DNA from: Macrocybe gigantea | Lineage: Eukaryota > Basidiomycota > Agaricomycetes > Agaricales > Callistosporiaceae | Assembly (NCBI GenBank): GCA_011319805.1 | Contig: SJRY01000033.1 | Coordinates: forward strand, 1-46,579 | Length of the DNA: 46,579 nucleotides | Reading direction: 5' to 3' | Shown here: positions 24,085 to 37,100 of the stretch, piece by piece | Layout: each line of letters starts with the position of its first letter | Numbering within the stretch: the stretch's first letter is position 1 | Program-made: the position numbers and the translations under genes | The notes under the pieces: generated by a model | Databases searched by the model: none | The model's input: only the letters and a program-made list of their open reading frames with translations | Told to the model about the DNA's origin: nothing

Positions 24085-24716
24085 GTTGCTTTTAAGCTTC
24101 ACGCCTCCTGAGATACAAAGCCAGATAAGAATTTTGCGTCATACACGACTTTCTCCATCGCGCTGCTTCAAATGCGACCACATCAAATAAAAAAAATCTG
24201 AGATGGACCGGAAGGGAAGATGAAAGTGATGAAGGCGATATACCGCCCCATGCAGCCTGCCTTTCAAACAAAAGAGGGAACAGAATCATATCGATCAAAA
24301 GCATGCATGCATAGAAAGGGCAAAAAGAAAAGGATTATCAAGAAAACAACAAGCAGCTAATTGTACGGCAGTGAAGGTATGAAGGGGGTGGGACGCAGCA
24401 AAGCAGGTGTCGACAAGTGAAGAAAGAAGAAAAAGTTCATGCGATTGAAGGAGGTAACAAAGCCATAATGCAAAAAAAAGATGTAATAACCCAGATGATC
24501 ACAAGTCGTAATAAGACGATCGACAACAAGAACAACACATGAACGGGGTGGCATGAACATGGACAACAGCGAACAAGAAAACAACAACATAAAAAAAAAT
24601 ATCAACCGAAGCCACGGTTGAAGGATTTTTTTTCCCGTTGCATCTCCGCAAATCTTGTGTTATTTTTTTTTCTTTTTGTTTTTTTACGTCGTCAAGAGTT
24701 TTTTGCATTTTTCCCC
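24085..24716. other. 3' flank of the G3BP-like gene
   Basis: Purine-rich on the plus strand, with A and T runs (24591-24599, 24628-24636, 24664-24672). It lies downstream of the minus-strand stop at 24717 and probably holds the 3' UTR and polyadenylation region. No coding frame was recognised. Confidence 0.45.
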
Positions 24717-26670
24717 CTACTTGCCACCGCCGCTGACGCCGCCCCGTCCGCCTCGTCCAGCACCACCGCGTCCCCGATACGAGCCGCCTCCGCCTCTGCC
24801 TTCGCCGTTCGCAGATGGTGCACCGCCGCGGGGCCGATTGACGGGCCGCTCGCCGCGCTCCTTCTTCGTCTCGATGGAGATGCGCGCCTGCGGCAGGTCG
24901 GCGCCACATCAATCCAGATACCGCCCTCACCGCCCTGCGACTGCGACAGCGACGCGATGATGGCGCGCTTCGCGGCGTCGACGGACGTAAACTCGAGGAA
25001 ACCGCATGCCTTGGCGCGGACGATGTCGAGTTCTTTGATCGGCCCGAAGCGTTGTGTCAGTGCCGTCGTCAGCGCGGTCTGCGACACGTTCTCGGTGACA
25101 CCCTGTTGTTTAGAAACAGATCGTTAAGTATCTTGGCTGAGTGAAAGGGAACAGTGGATTCTCACCTTGACGAAACACTGAGCCGTGGTCAAGTTCTGCG
25201 CCGCAACATAGTTCGGGTGGGGGCCCTGATGGTGGTGATGGCGTTGCTGAGGTCCATCACGAGCAGCAGGGCCCACTGATGCATCAGGCGCTGCCGCACG
25301 GCCCGACGTTGGGGTCTGCGTACCGCTTGGAGGAGCTGGACTCGCAGGGGTCTCGGTCACGCCGCGTGACTCCTGCGCGACAGCCGAGCCCCATTTCCTG
25401 GGGTTGGACGCCGCGAGGGATGCCCAGGATCGAGGAGCGGTGGGAGCCGCAGCGGGAGCCGGGGCAATAGGCTGGGACGGCTGAACCTGAGGCGCTGGCG
25501 GTGTCTCTGCTGAGGGAGCAGCAGCAGCAGGGGAGGGAGCAGGAGGTTGGGGAGCGAGGGTCGGCGATTTCTCGGTGATGGCTGGCGTGGAGATAACCTT
25601 CTCAGGTTCAGGTGCGTGAATGCCGTTGGGTTGCTGCTGGGCCGCAGGAGCGGGCGGTTTGGGTTGTGCAGGCTCAGCTGGGGGGACAGGGGCAGCGACT
25701 TGTGCAAGTGACTCGAGGACGGGGACATCGACCGTAGGAGCCTCATCGACGGTCGTGGGAGCAAGGACGGCGGAAGTGGAGGGGACAGAAGGGGCTGCCA
25801 CTGCGGGAGGAGGGGTAGGTTCTCTGGCGGGCTCGTAGTGCTCAGCCGGGGAAAGGGTGGGTGAGACAGGAGCAGGCGCAGGCTCTGCGACGGTTGGAGC
25901 AGGGGTGGGCTCGGGTTCAGCAGCGTCGCCACCATCATCACTCTCAACGGTCTCTTCCTTGAGGAAGCGGAAGATGTCGTTGAGAACAAAGTAACCGTTC
26001 GGCTGTTCGGCGAGGAAGAAAGTCTGCACAAACTTGCGCCAGGGTTCGTTGTGGTTGGACATTTCACCGATGACCTGGATGATAATGCCGCCGTTTGCCG
26101 AGGCCTGGGCGTCAACCGAGTGGATGAAGACCTTGCAGTCTTGGAATCCGATGGAGGTTATTTTGTTGTGAATTTCCTAAATGGATCAGTCAGCATCCTT
26201 TGTGACAAAACAAAGATCCGAATTAAACAGAAATTAGGAATGAACAGAAAATAAGGCGGCAATAGATGAAAGCGATATCAGGCCTTCGTGGAGTAATGAT
26301 TGGCTCCTGAAGCATCGCCCATCATCCACAGTCGGTGCGGTTTACGCAGGTGACCCGAGTATGTTCACTGTTGTGGGGACTTATGAACGCGACAGCATCA
26401 ATACCTGGTATTAACCATGGAACCTTCTCGCGCATCTTTGGGCGAGAAAAATAGGGAGGAAAAAAAATGAAAAAAGAGATGAAAAAGACCTACCTGCTGA
26501 CCATAGCATGGCTTCGTGTCCTCTCCTTCTGTACCATGGATGAAAGTCGAGGTTTTAGTGTAGAAGCAGTGCAAACGATTGGGCTGTTTGTTAACAAAAG
26601 TATAATACTGGGGAACAAACTGCCATCCGACTTCAGATGGGACAACATTGCTGGAGGTGGAATTCGTCAT
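24717..26670 (-). CDS. G3BP-like protein: NTF2 domain, Pro/Ala-rich linker, RRM, RGG tail
   Basis: Exons are 26670-26494, 26176-25166 and 25102-24717, all in phase; the first intron is long (about 317 bases). Residues 1 to about 130 form an NTF2-like domain (V-G-W-Q-F-V-P-Q-Y-Y-T-F-V-N, then N-G-Y-F-V-L-N-D-I-F-R-F). A long Pro/Ala/Glu-rich disordered linker follows, then an RRM (C-F-V-K, G-V-T-E-N-V, K-A-C-G-F-L-E-F) and a Gly/Arg-rich end. The order matches G3BP/Nxt3-type RNA-binding proteins of stress granules, which also assist a ubiquitin protease (Bre5 in yeast). As assembled, the frame is lost at CC 24904-24905, just after the RRM. One added base restores the expected R-G-G-x end at TAG 24719-24717, for about 524 residues. 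Confidence 0.88.
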
Positions 26671-27149
26671 GATGACTGGTTGAATGAGGTGAGCGCTGAG
26701 GGCTGCGGTGAGGACAGGAAGGACATACGAAAAGATTAAAGAAGAGGACGACGTCTAAGGAGTACAGCACGGAGAGAGCAGGCCACGGAGGCGGCGAGGA
26801 AAAAGCGACGAGGGAGTCGAAGGTGTGGGGAGTCAACGATGACAAGCAAAAAAATATTTCCCAGTAATCCAATGCTCGGCCCTTTTCGGCATTTAGCGGT
26901 GGCTGCCCGGCCTCGTTTCTGTCGCCATAGCCATCGCTCAGCTAAGTCTATGAGAATCGGACCTCGCTGCTAGCCTCATTCAGCACAGAGTATCCCCAGC
27001 TGAGCAGCAGAGGCGTCCGAGATGCACCGCCCTCGCTTTGCTGTAGAATTAGCCATCGAATACAAACACAGTAAATGAACAGCCATTAATCTGGCTTAAA
27101 AAGAATAAACACCGCCCAGTCCTGTTCTATACTCTCATTTCTCCTGACC
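26671..27149. promoter_or_regulatory. divergent promoter region between the G3BP-like gene and het-C
   Basis: The two genes are transcribed away from each other from this 480-base gap. A CT-rich stretch (about 27123-27147) precedes the het-C ATG. No coding frame with family support was seen. Confidence 0.45.
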
Positions 27150-30100
27150 ATGCCGAGAGCCAGCCTTTTTTTGCTGCTCTTCATCCTCTTTGCATTCTGC
27201 CTCGCTAGCAATGGCGTCTACGCCTTTGGTGCAGGCAACATCCCCTCGTAAGCTCGTTGTGCAGTCTTGGATATCGGTCGCATGCTCACCGATCGGCGCT
27301 AATATCAATACAGATTTGCCTACATGGAAGGCAGAGCTTTTAGACACGGGGATATCGTGCGCTTAAATTCTTTCATATATCTAGATCTCCCTCTCAACGT
27401 CCGAATTCACAGGAAGATACCCTCGGAGACTTGATCAAACGCGTCGGTGGCGGATTCGCCCTCACTTCCATCCTCTCAAAGGGGTCCAAATTTAACGGGC
27501 TAGACGTCAAGCGGGTTTACTTTGGGTGAGCCGCATGAGCTTCGTTTGTGTGTTCCTCGGTTGAGACCCTCCTGCAGCAATTGGTTGCGTGATTACAGCC
27601 AGGTCCGTGTCTTTATGATTGGTTTTGTGCATCACGAAACAAGTACGACACTTCACAGGCTATGGACATTGCAGCGTTTAAGAAAATGCCTGTCCAGGTA
27701 TGCATGTCCTACTTGATCCTAAATAGACCTGCTCTGACAGATCCTGTCCACCAGACCATCCTCAACCTCCTTATGGTTCTGGGCTTCATGGTATGAAAGC
27801 CACAGCATCACCTACCATCACACTAATATGCATGCAGGCCCACGGTTACGCCACGCATGAGTTTGAAGTTACGCTAGACCGTGTTGGAGTCTACCTGCCT
27901 GTACGTAATGGCGCATATATAATCCTTGATTATCACCCTAATCCGATAATTTCAAGGTCGAGCATATTGACAACCCAAAGGGCTATGGTGATGGCGAAGA
28001 CCCGAGGAAATACAACCCCAAACTCCGCCCACCTGTCGAAGTATGCCCATTCATTCATCTCAGCTTCAGTTCTATTTTCTAGATGCTCAAGACAACCGCT
28101 TAGCCGATCGAACTCGAAGTCGACACGCGTACCGGCATGAAAAATTACATCGCTAACGGTAAGTGCTATTAATCTTCCGCGATCTTAGCTATTCACACTG
28201 TCTAGAAAATGGTCGTTGGGACACATCCAAGGGTCTTGTGCGTCGCCTGCTCACACAGTGCATCCATCTGGGCCGCAAGCACCGTGCAGAAGGATCGAAG
28301 TATGACGAATATGAGGCGTACCGGCTGCTTGGAACTCTTGTAAGCTTGACCTTTTCTTTTCTCTGAGCCATGTCATCTGATATACCTCCACGCTCCGCCA
28401 GCTGCACACTCTTGAAGACTTTACCGCGCATTCCAACTTCTGCGAAATCACGCTTCATGCAATGGGTTATACAGATGTCTTCTTGCATGTCGGTGACCAG
28501 GTCAGGATCCAATCCCCAGGCGGCAAATGGGTTGCTCCAATTGTCACAGGTTCGTCTTGTTCTGTTGGAAATATCATCGTTCTCATCTTATTTGCCTTAT
28601 CGTTCAGGTACGTTCGGCTCGAATGATTTCTTCCATTCTCTACTAGGAGGTAAGGGGCATTCTGTGACGAAATGGAGAGTTTCCCTGACCAAAAGTACTC
28701 TGGTGGTAGAGGCTAGCGATCATTTGGTCAGTGTCTTTCTTCGTGAACCTCACGTCAATCCTGACTTTTTTGTTATTGATCTTTATAGAGCCAAGTGAGG
28801 ACAGCTCTCATCCCTCTATTGCTGCCGTTACTAACTTCCATGCGGCTTGTATAGGCATCCGTGACGGACATCAACCGCGAACTCGATAAAGCACGTACTA
28901 AATCCCTATCGCAAGGCACACGCTCGGGCACAGGTGGACCCGTCATGAGCCCTACCGACGTCTTACGTGACTTGTTCTTCTCGCTGCCCGGAGGAGAGGG
29001 TGGAGAGATGTCGCGTGAACTAGATTCGGTAGAGCGCATCCGGGCCAGTGCAGCCCAAGGCACGCTGAAGCCGGAAGAAATGAGTCCGCAGGAACTCCAT
29101 TCAGTGCTATGGCAGGTTCTGACGTTCAGAGATTCAGGCGAGTAAACTGAGCTACGCTATCACCCTGCACCGAGATAACCGCCTCACAACGCAGTTGCAA
29201 AAAAGATTTCGAAAACAATAGGCACGTAAAGATGGCATAATCCGACTTCTTTCTTCGGCATTGACGTCTTGTTGAATAGAGAAAATCCCCGGTCTTGGGC
29301 CTTTGATCGAGAAGATTTCCGACTCTATCTCAGGTAAGTGGCTCAGGTATCATTTTGCACTCTATTGTGTCATTGAGGCAAGCTGATCAGTATTCGTGTT
29401 TACCACTCTCGAGGTATGATTGTTCATCGACAGTCATCAAGTTGTGAATTGAGATTCTTTGTTCTATTTCGTATAGCCGTTTCTGAAACCTCTCTTGAAA
29501 ACAACTACAAGCGGTTTGCAAGACATTTCAAGTGAAGTAATCAACAGTCATGATCAATATGAAGTCTTTAATGATCCTCGAGCGGTGAGTGTGACCTACG
29601 TTTTCATCATGTGTCCAGCTGATGTTGATGCCTTGCACAGTCCGATCCTACACATTCGTTCCTGAGCAAAGACCATTTCGTAGGTTGCCGAATGCTGGAC
29701 CGACTCGAAGCGTATTTCTGACGTTTCGGCCGTGCTACAGAATCTAGTTCTCAATGAGCCTGCGGGCCAAATTGCCAAAGTCGTTGTGGTATGTCTGACT
29801 ACATGTGTGGCACGGAATTTAAAGATTGACGATCTGCGATTTGCAGACCCATACTGTGAATCTAGTCGTCAAAGCGTGGGATGACACATCGTTAAATGTT
29901 AACAATGTCATCGAGGACATTTTGCAAGCTATGTACGTAGATAAAATCAGTTGAGTATTCTCCTCTGAGCTTTCCTGTCGTTCTCCCTTCCAGGTTCCAC
30001 CCCGACTTCCATAACCCTAACTCCAAAGTACAGCGCGAGATGCTGCAGTGCATGCATGACTGGGTGAACAAGCTTGGCCACAATCGCGACAAGATCATCG

Positions 30101-30864
30101 GCCGTTTGAACAAAGAGTCGGTCCGAAACCACAAGAACGTCAGACTTGCGGGGGAGGGCGGCACATCCTCCTCACAGGGCACATTCGCGCAGACGGAGGG
30201 CTTGCAAGCTCAGCATACCATCCAGGGTTACATTAACCAGATTCCCGGCGTCGCGCAAGCACAACAGTTTCTGGGAGGTGGAGCCGGAGGCCGCAAGGAC
30301 ATTCCTGGAGGATTTAATGGGCCTGATGGAGGGTTTTCTGGTGCAGACTATCGAGGTAGTGCTCCACCTCCGCCAGCTTCGTCGTACTATAGTGGCAGTA
30401 GCAGCAGTGGGCCACCCACACCATCCTATGCCCCGCCACATGGCCCCCCTCTAGGATCATACGCACCTCCGCCAGGTCCTCCTCCCGCAGTAGCGTCGCC
30501 ATACGCACCGCCTTCTGGCGCCCCACCTTCGTTCCCGTCCGCACCCTACCATGATGGGTATAATCCGTCTTACGCACCCTCGTATGCATCACCTGGCCGC
30601 GTGTCGTTCCCGGGCGGTCCCACGCCCTCATTCCCCGGCGGGCCCGACCATCATGCGCATTCGACGTATCCGGGCGGTGGACCACCCTCATTCCCTAACG
30701 GACCAGGAGGCTATGCATCGCCGTCTGGTCCGCCGCCCAATTTCCCTGGCGGGATGGGCTTCCCGTCTCCAGATGCGCCGCCGATGCAGTTCCCTGGTGG
30801 GCCGCATGAACAATACCACCATCAGCCCCATCACCAGTATGGTGGAGGTCAAGGAGGGTGGTAG
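27150..30864 (+). CDS. het-C: HET-C family protein
   Basis: I can place 23 exons that join without a frame break (814 codons, 813 residues). They begin 27150-27247, 27314-27356 and 27413-27525, and end 29847-29932 and 29994-30864. Residues 1-26 form a signal peptide (L-F-L-L-L-F-I-L-F-A-F). The HET-C domain follows: F-G-A-G-N-I-P-S, R-H-G-D-I-E-D-T-L, V-Y-F-G-N-W-L-R-D-Y-S-Q, H-I-D-N-P-K-G-Y and L-H-T-L-E-D-F-T-A-H-S-N. A Gly/Pro/Tyr-rich tail of about 200 residues closes the protein. In Neurospora and Podospora, het-c is known for allelic heterokaryon incompatibility. In basidiomycetes its role is undetermined. One exon (28789-28794) is only six bases, and two introns (after 29137 and after 29221) appear to be GC-AG. 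Signal and tail suggest a secreted or wall-associated protein. Confidence 0.93.
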
Positions 30865-32325
30865 GAGTACGAATGTGGAAGTGAGACATGGTAAGAGTGC
30901 GCGGGAGGATGAGTTGTTATTCTAGGTATAAGTATGTACAGAAAGACAAGTAAACTGGAAAGGTAGCCTATTCTTTTGTAGCTTACTTCATAACGCTGAA
31001 TTCGGACTGTATTCGATCGTCATCGCAGCATTGAGGCGGGGGAGGCGAATATCCCAAGGTGTCAACATGTTAAGCTCTTCAATCACGCATGCCCGTCGTA
31101 TACATTTGCCTGAGCAAGAGCGCTCCTAAGCGAGAGCGAATGCATTACGGTAAATTTCTGCACGTTCCGCTTCAGGGTTCTATGCCAGTATCGGTAAGTC
31201 GTGATGCGGTGCGAGACGTGCACAAGTCCACGGGCTGGTTTACACTGGCATTCGCTGGACTGGTCTTCGAACTGGTCCCTTTCATGAGTCGGCCTAGCGA
31301 GTATCCTGATTCGCCGGCGGGCAGAGTGGTTCTGCATCGAGTTGGCACGTTTACTTTCTTTACTCCCGACAAATACATTCTAAAGGACACTCTATATAGC
31401 ATTGATTCTCAACACCGGAGCGGCACCAATCGCTCTCAGTGACGACGAAGGATACGTGAACATAATCATGAACCGTACAGAACACAACCGTTTCCCCTGC
31501 GTCACGAACTAGATTCCATTCCATGTCTGCCAGGCTCTCTCAAATGTATTACACCGCACTCAGCATGCAGTTCAAGACAGCGTAGTGGACTACCGCGACA
31601 GATCTGAACGGTCGCAAGCTTGCCGTCGTCGACGGTCGGTCGTCCACGGACATGCATCTCGGCGCATTATCCGTCTATTGGAGGCATGGCGAATGGCAAG
31701 ACGACAATAATGATCGCGAGCTATTACTTCACGCTGTTGGAAATGGAGCATTTCGATCACAACGCCCGTTGGTCCGACTGATGGGTTTGAAACGGTTCCC
31801 ATTCCATTTTTGCAAATTCTTATCTATTTCTTATCTATAAGTAGTTGTACCGCTGATGTGCCCCCACATCCGTTTGCCTCACGAGCTCACCGAGGCCAAA
31901 CCGAATCCACTTCTATTTGTTCTGCTGCCCCCATCCTGCTGTTCGACTCGCCATCCACCGGCCGATTTCCCACGTCGCGCACGAATTCTAACACACGCAA
32001 GACGCTGTTCAGATGAGCAAGGCATTTTTGCACGCTCAATCTCTCAACACCGATGCGCGGAGCTGCAGCAACGGTGTCGTTTATCAGCTCACGTGCCATC
32101 AACTAAATGTTATCTTCCAAAACAGGCTGTCAACAGTGCCCGGCCCAGACTCTTCATGATTCTGAAATGTATTCAATGGGCAATAACGTTCCAGGGGCAG
32201 TGCTGTGGCTGGCATGTGAAGATCTGCACTACTACTGTCTCATGCAAGCTGTCCTCCTTGCGAAGCTACACAACTCAGTGTCTTCTAGCGTGGACTCTTC
32301 ACGCAACATCGCGGGCTTTACCATC
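30865..32325. other. intergenic stretch, no supported gene
   Basis: An open frame at 31089-31442 (117 codons, plus) has no recognisable motif and overlaps a similar minus-strand frame. The frame continuous with the F-box gene extends up to 32107 but has no coding character before 32326. No RNA genes were recognised. Confidence 0.4.
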
Positions 32326-33614
32326 ATGACGCGTGCTTCAGCATTCCCTCTCGAATTATATCACGCGATTATCCATGAAACAGCTCTCGACAAGGATCGC
32401 GCAGCACTACACTCCTTCTCGCTGACTTGTCGCAGCTTCCGCCGCATCAGTCAGGCCCATTTGTTTTCCGAAGTGTCATATTGCCTTTCGCGGCTCGTAG
32501 AACTGGAAGACTACCCAAAGAACGGGCATCCTTCCTCTTCCATCGAGCTGTTAACCAGTCTGGATTCCGCTCACCCGACCCCTGGACTCGCAGCAATTGA
32601 GCTCCGGAGCCGTTCCCGCTTCCTCAGCATCCTCACTTCCAATCTCGAACTAGGTGGGTATATCCGGAGGCTCAGGATCACATATAGCACCGTGCTCGAT
32701 TTCAGTACTCACGACGTTAACGCTGGCATTGAGCGTCTCCCAGAGATCATCGCAAAGTTTACAAATCTCGGATACCTCGAGATCCTCGGTGGTGCAGCAG
32801 GCCCATTCCCTGGCTCCATAGCCTACCAGGCTTTTGCTGAGGCTGCCTCCCAGTTGCCCAAGCTTCGTGATCTTGTCCTCCTCGATCTAGAAGATTTACG
32901 AATCGACTTTTTAATCTCGTTCCCATATATCATGGCTGCAAGGAGACGAGATTCTAGACTTTGTTTGGTTCGAATCACCAAAGCTATCAGATCTTACGCT
33001 GCACGATGTGGATATCTTCGGTGTAGGTCAGTTGGGTCGTGTCCTCGATGTGGACAATCTCCGCAGGCTACGTTTCTCCCGGAGTGATCGCGACGAAGAA
33101 GAATGTTTGGCGGACATTCCATGCTTTGCAGATACTCCCCACTCGAAGATTTGACGATGAATGCTGACCTTCACTCGCTTCTCCGTATGTATGCTCGCCA
33201 TGAACCAGGGGCAACATCTGACCACTAGTGATAGCCCTCAATCTTCATAATCTCACCTCATTGGCTCTTCTCGGCTTAGATTATGTTTTGGGGATTGTTG
33301 CCCTTCCGAATCCTGGCAGCCTCATTCGCCTGATTCTCGCCATGAGGATGCCTCCTTACTTTGACGACGAGAGCAATCGTCTTTCTGATGATTGGGATGC
33401 TGAGGCGATGTCTATATTGTACCAGGAAATGGCGTCTCTTTCTGTTCTCGATGACTTTCTTCCTTCATTGACCAATCTTCGTGCAATCAATCTGCAAACT
33501 GTACCTTCCGTAGGGTCACAAGACGAGTCGCTCCTTTTCGACGTTTTCGCCTCTTTCCTCCCAAGAGCGCAAGAACAGAAGATATGCCTCACCGTGACAG
33601 AGAAGACTGTCTGA
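32326..33614 (+). CDS. F-box/leucine-rich-repeat-like protein
   Basis: Two exons (32326-33184, 33229-33614; GTATGT donor, CTAG acceptor). The N-terminus (A-F-P-L-E-L-Y-H-A-I-I-H-E, then L-T-C-R-S-F-R-R-I-S-Q-A-H-L-F) is the F-box-like pattern common in Agaricomycetes. Spaced L-x-x-L segments follow (L-R-D-L-V-L-L-D-L-E-D-L and L-T-S-L-A-L-L-G-L-D-Y). Such proteins usually present substrates to SCF ubiquitin ligases. The frame breaks near 32922-32940, where two added bases fit best, and at the C4 run 33137-33140, where one extra C gives D-T-P-P-L-E-D-L-T-M. With these three bases the exon total becomes 416 codons. The ATG at 32326 is chosen because the F-box starts nine residues later. Confidence 0.65.
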
Positions 33615-34114
33615 AACCCCTCAGAGTCGACTCCATTAATTCTCATTGATCTATCTTTTTTCTCTTATCACTCCTTCGAATGTACCCACAACCCCACCCA
33701 GCGACAGTATGACATTCAGATCGAAGAAGGAAAGTAACACACTTGGCGATTCGGTCACACACTCTAGACTTCGGGACGTGGGTGAGCTCATTTTACGCCT
33801 ACGGTCCCCATACAAGTTTCAGTCGACGAAGGCCGACGCAACAATATTTGAAAGACGAGAAATCAAATATTCGCGTCAAACAAGACCCATCGCAGATCGA
33901 GGACGTATTGTATTACCCCCACGATGTACATTACAGTATATCGACAATGACAAGTCTTGACACATTCATAAGACAATGACAGCTGCGTTCAACTTAGAAA
34001 TATGACCGCAAATCCACGTCTCAAACAGATCACAGAGCGGTACCTCTGCATCAGTCGTCGACACGACGCTGGGACTAGTTGGCTTTTTGATTGGGACGCT
34101 AGCGTGCGTGCTTG
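33615..34114. other. convergent intergenic region
   Basis: Holds the 3' ends of the F-box gene (+) and the large membrane protein gene (-). An open frame at 33646-33960 has no motif support. Confidence 0.45.
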
Positions 34115-37100
34115 TTAGTAGTACCTGCGCCGCGACCTGCTTTCCCTGTGTTCATGCCGTCCAGACCGAGAACGGCGTGTTGAGTCGTGGTAACGATCCT
34201 GCCTTCGTGACACAATGATGGCGGGATTCTGGTTCGGACTTCCGTAAGCAGGCGTCCTCATCGGCTCTACTTGCATCGGTGGGTGTCCGTACCAATACGA
34301 GATGGGCTGATATGGCGGAACGTACGGCGGAGGAACCACAGCAGCGTATGAAATTTGATGGTAATGGCGTCGGCTGGATCCCGAGTGGCGATGGCTAGGG
34401 GACCTGGTATTGTCCCGGCTGCGATGGTGGCGAGGCGGATGTTCGATATTCGTATCCCTCAGCGCTTGACCAGATGGCTCAGGAGTATCAACAGTAAGGG
34501 GTTGTGCAGGAAGTGCAACGTGTAAGTCAAGTCCCAACTCAGCGAACGTGTCTCGGCGGCGGCTCGATTGTGCTTGAGGCTGCGCTGCAGTGGAAGACGT
34601 GGGCTGCGGGATAGGTTCGATGTCAGGGCCAACGCGCGCCGAGCGGAAGCGAGATCGAGATCGAGATCGGCGACTAGCGGGTGATAGGGATCTCGTGTGT
34701 TGTACATGTCCCTGATCCTTGGTCTTGCTGTTGTGACGGACCATTTTCCTTGGGTCGAATGAAGGGGAGCCACGGCTTCCAGTATGGCGAGGAGAGCGCG
34801 TCCGACTGTCGGCTGTGTCTTTCCTTTCTGACCGGGCACTTGCCGATCTCCGAGGGGAGATGGAGCGTCCGCGGCTGAAGCTGCGAGTGCGACTCCTTCT
34901 GCGACTGTGACTTCTGGTCCTGCTCTCGGTTCTACTCCTGGAGATGGTGCGGACCCGACTTCTGGTGCGGCTGCGGCTGCCATGACTTACAGTCCTGCCA
35001 CGACTTCGGCCTCTGGTGACACGGTTCTGACTCCTGCTACGACTCCTACCCCTGCTGACGCTGCGGCTAAGGGACCTCTCCGTCCGGCTGGTTATAGTTG
35101 ACAGGATGGGCACAAATGTGGTGCCGACTGGCTGTGAAATTACCGGAGGAACGTATACAGGCGACTCGGCAGCCGTATACAAGGTTCCGTGGGTACCTGA
35201 CGATGAGGGAGCCGGCACAGTGTAATATACAGAGGGCTGCGATACGCGATGCGAGGAATAACTTCCAGGAACAATAGGATAAAGTGTAGGTGGAGGAGGA
35301 ACATTGGCCATTGTTGGGATGACTGGCAGAGGGGCTGCGTACGCTTGTGAGGGAATAATCGGCTGAGAAGGGGGTATAATCGGGATCGGTGGTAACGGGA
35401 CGACTGTTGCAGGATACCGCGACGGACTAGGTAGAAGCACAGGATCCGACAAGTCGATCTCGACGGAAACGCGAACGCCTTTCCTGGAGGTACTTCCGAA
35501 TGACGGGTCCCGCAATTCGTAAACCTTGATGAGCGTTACGCCAGGCATGTGCGCGAAACGGCTTCTAACATCCACCAGATTCCCGTCCATTGATACCCAG
35601 TCGATGACATATACTGCAAAAACGGGCGAGAAAGGAAAGTCGACGAGGTATTCCTGACAAAGCAGGGCTCGCAGGCCGCGTCGGTAGAAATACTTCGTAT
35701 TCCAGCTTTCGATGACTTCGCCCGCCATATCCTGTGGCCTCTGCACGTAACGTGGTGAATCCAGGGGCAACAGATATAAAGGGGTAAGACTGTTCCAAGC
35801 ACTCGTTAAGTCCTGAAGAAACTGAATTAGAAACCGCGGGTGAGGATGCAATGATGCTCAACGTACCGAGATAAACTGAGTCCATTTTTCGTTTTCTATT
35901 CCCCTGTAAACAAGGCTGAACGGAAGTTCGTACTCTACCTTGTCTTGGAACCGGAGGTCTGTGACCTTGAAAGGCGGAAGCGATGGAATTGCCACTCCCG
36001 CTGGTTGCGGCGGCAATGGCACTGTCGGAGGCGGCACGGGATAATAAGATGCGTAGTCGCTCCTTCTGAGCGGGGGAGACGGTGGCAGAAGTATTGGAGG
36101 CGGTACTGGCACAGGAGATGGGCTACGGGATGAGCGTGAAGATGATCTGGACCTGGATCTCGACGTAGGACGATGAACTGGTTGAATGGGTGTATAAGGT
36201 CGCGGAGGGGCGTACGGTGAATACGGTGGCACGTGTGGCGGGGAAGCATAGGGCGGCTGCATTGGCACATAGGGAGGGACATATGGAGGTTGCGAAGGCG
36301 GATAGGCCGGTTGCACGGGCGGCGTGGGGTAATAGGATGGATATCGAGGATCGGACTGGGCGGGATGTGGGTAGGACATACCAGGCAGATACGGATATGT
36401 TGATCGAGGTGGATAGGGAGCACTAGCGTAAGGATCTGTTTTGGGCCTACTCCTCGCCCACTCGACAAGCTTGTTCCTCCAAGCCTGTTCCATGGCTTCG
36501 CCGTATCGGGTGACAAAAGTGTTCACCATTAACAGGAAATATAGAAAACCTACTCCCAATAGAAACGATATGCCGACTCGCGGGCCAAGGATGCCGCGCG
36601 ACGACAGTGGGCTTGGAGGACTGGCGTCGGTTCCCGTCCTCCAAACGAAGCACATGATACAAAAGATGTAGAGAATAATCGACCTTGAGACACGTAACTC
36701 ATTCAATGGAATCTTCAGCCATTTGCTGATTGCACGCACCATCCTAACCATATCGCAGGCATAGCAAGCATCACCCACGCATTCCACCAGATAGCGGTAT
36801 ATTCCTGTTGTCCCTCCTGAAATTCCAATTAGCATTAATGCGCACCGTACTTGGTACTATAGGATACATACAGCTGCCCATACTGCAGCCTTATGCGGCT
36901 TTTTCATGTTACCAAAACGGACGATACACAAACAACCGAAGATCAGGCTCATAAGGGCACATATCAGCGAATAGAGCGCCCCATGTCTCGTCAACGGATC
37001 GGCGGCGGCGCCTTCAATCTGCAGAATTGTCAGGATGCCCCTGATGCAAGATCAGCGATATTCGCGTTAAAACTGCACGACCTACGATAGTAGCAAGACG